Shown here piece by piece: positions 62,066-64,000 of a stretch of DNA of 64,000 nucleotides. Made by a program: the position numbers and the translations under genes. A model generated the notes under the pieces. It saw nothing but the letters and a program-made list of their open reading frames with translations, was not told the DNA's origin and made no database searches. Source of the DNA: Maricaulis sp. (GTDB lineage Bacteria; Pseudomonadota; Alphaproteobacteria; Caulobacterales; Maricaulaceae); assembly GCF_030149515.1 (NCBI RefSeq), contig NZ_JASBRI010000007.1:62001-126000 (forward strand), in the 5' to 3' direction. The stretch's first letter is position 1, and every line of letters starts with the position of its first letter.

Positions 62066-63493
62066 ATGCAGACACGGTCTTGCCAAGTCCTCGTCGTCGG
62101 GGGCGGCCCGGGCGGCTATCCGGCCGCGATCCGCGCCGGCCAGCTGGGCCTCGACACGATCATTGTCGACAAGCACGGTCTGGGCGGCACCTGCCTCAAT
62201 CGCGGCTGCATCCCCTCCAAGGCGATGATCCACGCGGCGACCGAATTCGAGCACATGTCCGAGGCCGCCAAGGGTGACCGTTTCGGCATCTCGCTTTCCG
62301 AGGCGCCCAAGCTGGACATGGGCAAGCTGGTGGGCTGGAAGGACGGCATCGTCTCCAAGCTGACCGGCGGCGTGGCCCAGCTGATCAAGGCCGCCGGCGC
62401 CGAGCACATCGCCGGCTGGGCTGAATTCTCCAATGCCAAGACCTGTGTGGTGACCCGGGAGGATGGCGAACAGGTCGAGATCACGGCGGAGAATGTGATC
62501 CTGGCGACGGGATCGGTGGAAGTGGAACTGCCCTTCATGCCCTTCGGCAAGTCGGTGATCGGTTCGACCCAGGCGCTCGAGCTCACCGAACGGCCGGACA
62601 AGCTGGTCGTCGTCGGGGCCGGCTATATCGGGCTGGAACTGGGCATCGCCTATCGCAAGCTGGGTACCGAGGTCACCTTCATCGAGGCGCTGGACCGCAT
62701 CCTTCCGCTCTATGACAAGGAGATCACCCGCCCGATCACGATGTGGCTGAAGAAGCACAAGGTGGATGTGCACCTGTCCTGCAAGGCCAAGGGCGTGAAA
62801 GAGAAAAAGGGCGGCAAGGCGGTTCTCGAATATGAGGACGCCAAGGGCGAGAGCCAATCGATCGAGGCCGACAAGATCCTCGTCGCCGTCGGCCGCAAGG
62901 CCTGCCTGGAGGGCTGGGGCCTGGAAAACATGGGCCTCGACATGGACGGGAAATTCATCCGGGTCGACGATCAGTGCCGCACCGGCATGCGAGGCGTTTA
63001 TGCCATCGGCGATGTGGTCGGCGAGCCGCTCCTGGCCCACAAGGCCACGGCCCAGGGCGAAATGGTGGCCGAGATCATCGCCGGCCATCGCCGTGTGCAC
63101 GATCCGGTGTCCATTGCTGCCGTCTGTTTCACCGAACCGGAAGTCGTCGGCGTCGGCCTGACGCCGGACGAGGCGAAGGAGAGGGGCGAAGAGGTGATCA
63201 CGGGCAAGTTCCCGCTGGCCGCCTCGGGGCGCTATCTGTCCATGGACGCCGGCACGGACGGCGGTTTCGTCCGCGTTACTGCGCGCAAGGACGATCATGT
63301 CATCCTGGGCATCCACGCCGTGGGCACGCATGTCTCCGAACTGTCGGGCGAGTTCGCCCTGGCGGTCGAGATGGGTGCGCGCCTGGAGGACATCGCCGGC
63401 ACGATCCATGTGCACCCCACGCTGACCGAGGGCTTTGCGGAATCCGCGCTGACGGCGCTGGGGCACCCGATCCACATTTCTGCACCGAAGTGA
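62066..63493 (+). CDS. lpd: Dihydrolipoamide dehydrogenase (E3)
   Basis: A 475-residue E3 flavoprotein that reoxidises lipoyl groups of 2-oxoacid dehydrogenase complexes with NAD. FAD-binding VLVVGGGPGGYPAAIRAGQL, redox disulfide GGTCLNRGCIPSKAM, NAD-binding VVVGAGYIGLELGIAYRKLG, second FAD site GVYAIGDVVGEPLLAHKATA and the interface His-Glu in HVHPTLTEGFAESALTALGH. ATG 62066 is preferred (AAGGAG 8 nt upstream) over GTG 62063. It is probably the E3 of the bkd complex 3.2 kb upstream, although separated by two minus-strand genes. Confidence 0.94.
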   Translation: MQTRSCQVLVVGGGPGGYPAAIRAGQLGLDTIIVDKHGLGGTCLNRGCIPSKAMIHAATEFEHMSEAAKGDRFGISLSEAPKLDMGKLVGWKDGIVSKLTGGVAQLIKAAGAEHIAGWAEFSNAKTCVVTREDGEQVEITAENVILATGSVEVELPFMPFGKSVIGSTQALELTERPDKLVVVGAGYIGLELGIAYRKLGTEVTFIEALDRILPLYDKEITRPITMWLKKHKVDVHLSCKAKGVKEKKGGKAVLEYEDAKGESQSIEADKILVAVGRKACLEGWGLENMGLDMDGKFIRVDDQCRTGMRGVYAIGDVVGEPLLAHKATAQGEMVAEIIAGHRRVHDPVSIAAVCFTEPEVVGVGLTPDEAKERGEEVITGKFPLAASGRYLSMDAGTDGGFVRVTARKDDHVILGIHAVGTHVSELSGEFALAVEMGARLEDIAGTIHVHPTLTEGFAESALTALGHPIHISAPK

Positions 63494-63505
63494 GTCTTGG
63501 TTCAT

Positions 63506-63648
63506 CCTTCCCCTTGATGGGGAAGGTGGGCCGGCGCGCAGCGCCGGGTCGGAAGGGGTGAATCCCGGTGCTCATCCCGTGAAACACCTCGCCCCCACCC
63601 TCTCCACCGCAGCAAAGCTGCGGTGCCGCTCCCCCATCAAGGGGGAGG
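63506..63648. repeat. Composite inverted-repeat element
   Basis: A 143-nt element with related inverted ends: CCTTCCCCTTGATGGGGAAGG at the left and CTCCCCCATCAAGGGGGAGG at the right. Each end is itself a hairpin. The interior has GGCGCGCAGCGCC and a perfect hairpin CCGCAGC-AAA-GCTGCGG (63607-63623). This design is common in dispersed noncoding repeats of alphaproteobacteria. It may also help terminate lpd transcription. Confidence 0.65.
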
Positions 63649-63741
63649 ACGAAAAGCGCCAACAAAAACCGATACCCTCCATGCCCTTCCCTCGCGCGCG
63701 TACGCGCGTATATCCTTTGTGCAAGTGCGAAGGAGCGAGCG

Positions 63742-64000
63742 ATGGACGACGAGGCGATCCGGCTGGCCGGTGTGATCGGGCCCGAGCAGGCGGTGGACGG
63801 CGAAGGGCTGGGCTGTGTGTCCTTCGAGACCGCCCTTGTGCGCCGCGTCGTGCCCGGTGCCGGCGATATCGACGAGCTGGGTCATGTCAACAATGTCGTC
63901 TATCTGCGCTGGGTACAGGACATCGCCATCACCCACTGGCACCGCGTCGCGCCGCCGGAGATGATCGCGTCGGACATCTGGGTGGCGCTGAAGCACACGA
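63742..64000 (+). CDS. Acyl-CoA thioesterase, hotdog fold (partial, cut by window end)
   Basis: The first 86 residues of a YbgC/4HBT-like hotdog thioesterase; the reading frame runs off the window. The active-site segment DELGHVNNVVYLRWVQDIA, with the Asp/Glu-His-x-Asn pattern, is diagnostic of 4HBT thioesterases, followed by the helix ITHWHRVAPPEM. AAGGAGCGAGCG precedes the ATG. The upstream region has an alternating palindrome CGCGCGTACGCGCG (63695-63708). Likely hydrolyses acyl-CoA; substrate not determinable. Confidence 0.85.
   Translation, partial: MDDEAIRLAGVIGPEQAVDGEGLGCVSFETALVRRVVPGAGDIDELGHVNNVVYLRWVQDIAITHWHRVAPPEMIASDIWVALKHT

Overview
The window looks like a chromosomal segment of a high-GC, motile, dimorphic alphaproteobacterium, most probably of the Maricaulales/Hyphomonadales group (Maricaulis- or Oceanicaulis-like) within the wider Caulobacter relatives. 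The argument rests on gene content: CtrA, ChpT and SciP, the Caulobacter-type flagellar regulator FlbD, FlbE/FliH-type flagellar gene order, DUF4167 and DUF1232 proteins, and sigma-54 promoters for the late flagellar genes. No tRNA, rRNA, CRISPR array, prophage, integrase or transposase was recognised, and nothing looks recently acquired.

Layout. 1-7.5 kb: housekeeping and small hypothetical genes (FrnE/DsbA-like protein, a flagellar-rod-like miniprotein, DUF1232, AlaC-like aminotransferase, MAPEG, prfA-prmC, DUF4167, MOSC). 7.5-13 kb: clpB behind a good RpoH-type heat-shock promoter, a glyoxalase-superfamily protein, ArsC and an M23 peptidase. 13.1-19.7 kb: chpT followed by a compact cheA-cheW-cheY-cheB-cheR operon. 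19.7-22.8 kb: ctrA, a 525-bp upstream region rich in GANTC sites, and divergent fliI-fliJ. 22.8-26.1 kb: a haem-type TonB receptor divergent from a DUF6607-like lipoprotein. 26.1-31.7 kb: a minus-strand unit of RND/MMPL permease, LolA-like periplasmic protein, outer-membrane barrel and LysR regulator. 32-41.5 kb: the minus-strand fliF-fliG-fliH-fliN-flbD-flhA-flhF-flhG operon with a small membrane protein at its end. 41.7-49.7 kb: sciP, the hook operon fliK-flgD-flgE (minus) and divergent flgK-flgL (plus). 49.7-54.7 kb: mnmA, a CPBP protease, a thiolase, and a TetR-controlled group of small membrane proteins. 54.7-64 kb: an Lrp regulator divergent from a branched-chain 2-oxoacid dehydrogenase operon (E1a, E1b, E2), a repeat-rich 0.7-kb spacer, a ketoglutarate-semialdehyde-type dehydrogenase, a 2OG-Fe(II) oxygenase, the E3 dihydrolipoamide dehydrogenase, and the start of an acyl-CoA thioesterase.

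How it works together. Several layers of the Caulobacter-style cell-cycle/flagellar hierarchy are encoded within 30 kb: ChpT (phosphorelay to CtrA), CtrA, SciP (brake on CtrA-activated genes), the class II fliF operon that contains FlbD, and class III hook and hook-filament-junction genes behind two divergent sigma-54 promoters. Near-consensus CtrA boxes lie upstream of fliF and sciP, and a perfect 19-bp palindrome lies downstream of the flgK sigma-54 promoter, where Caulobacter FlbD-binding ftr elements are found. The regulatory-site claims are read by eye from sequence and remain predictions.
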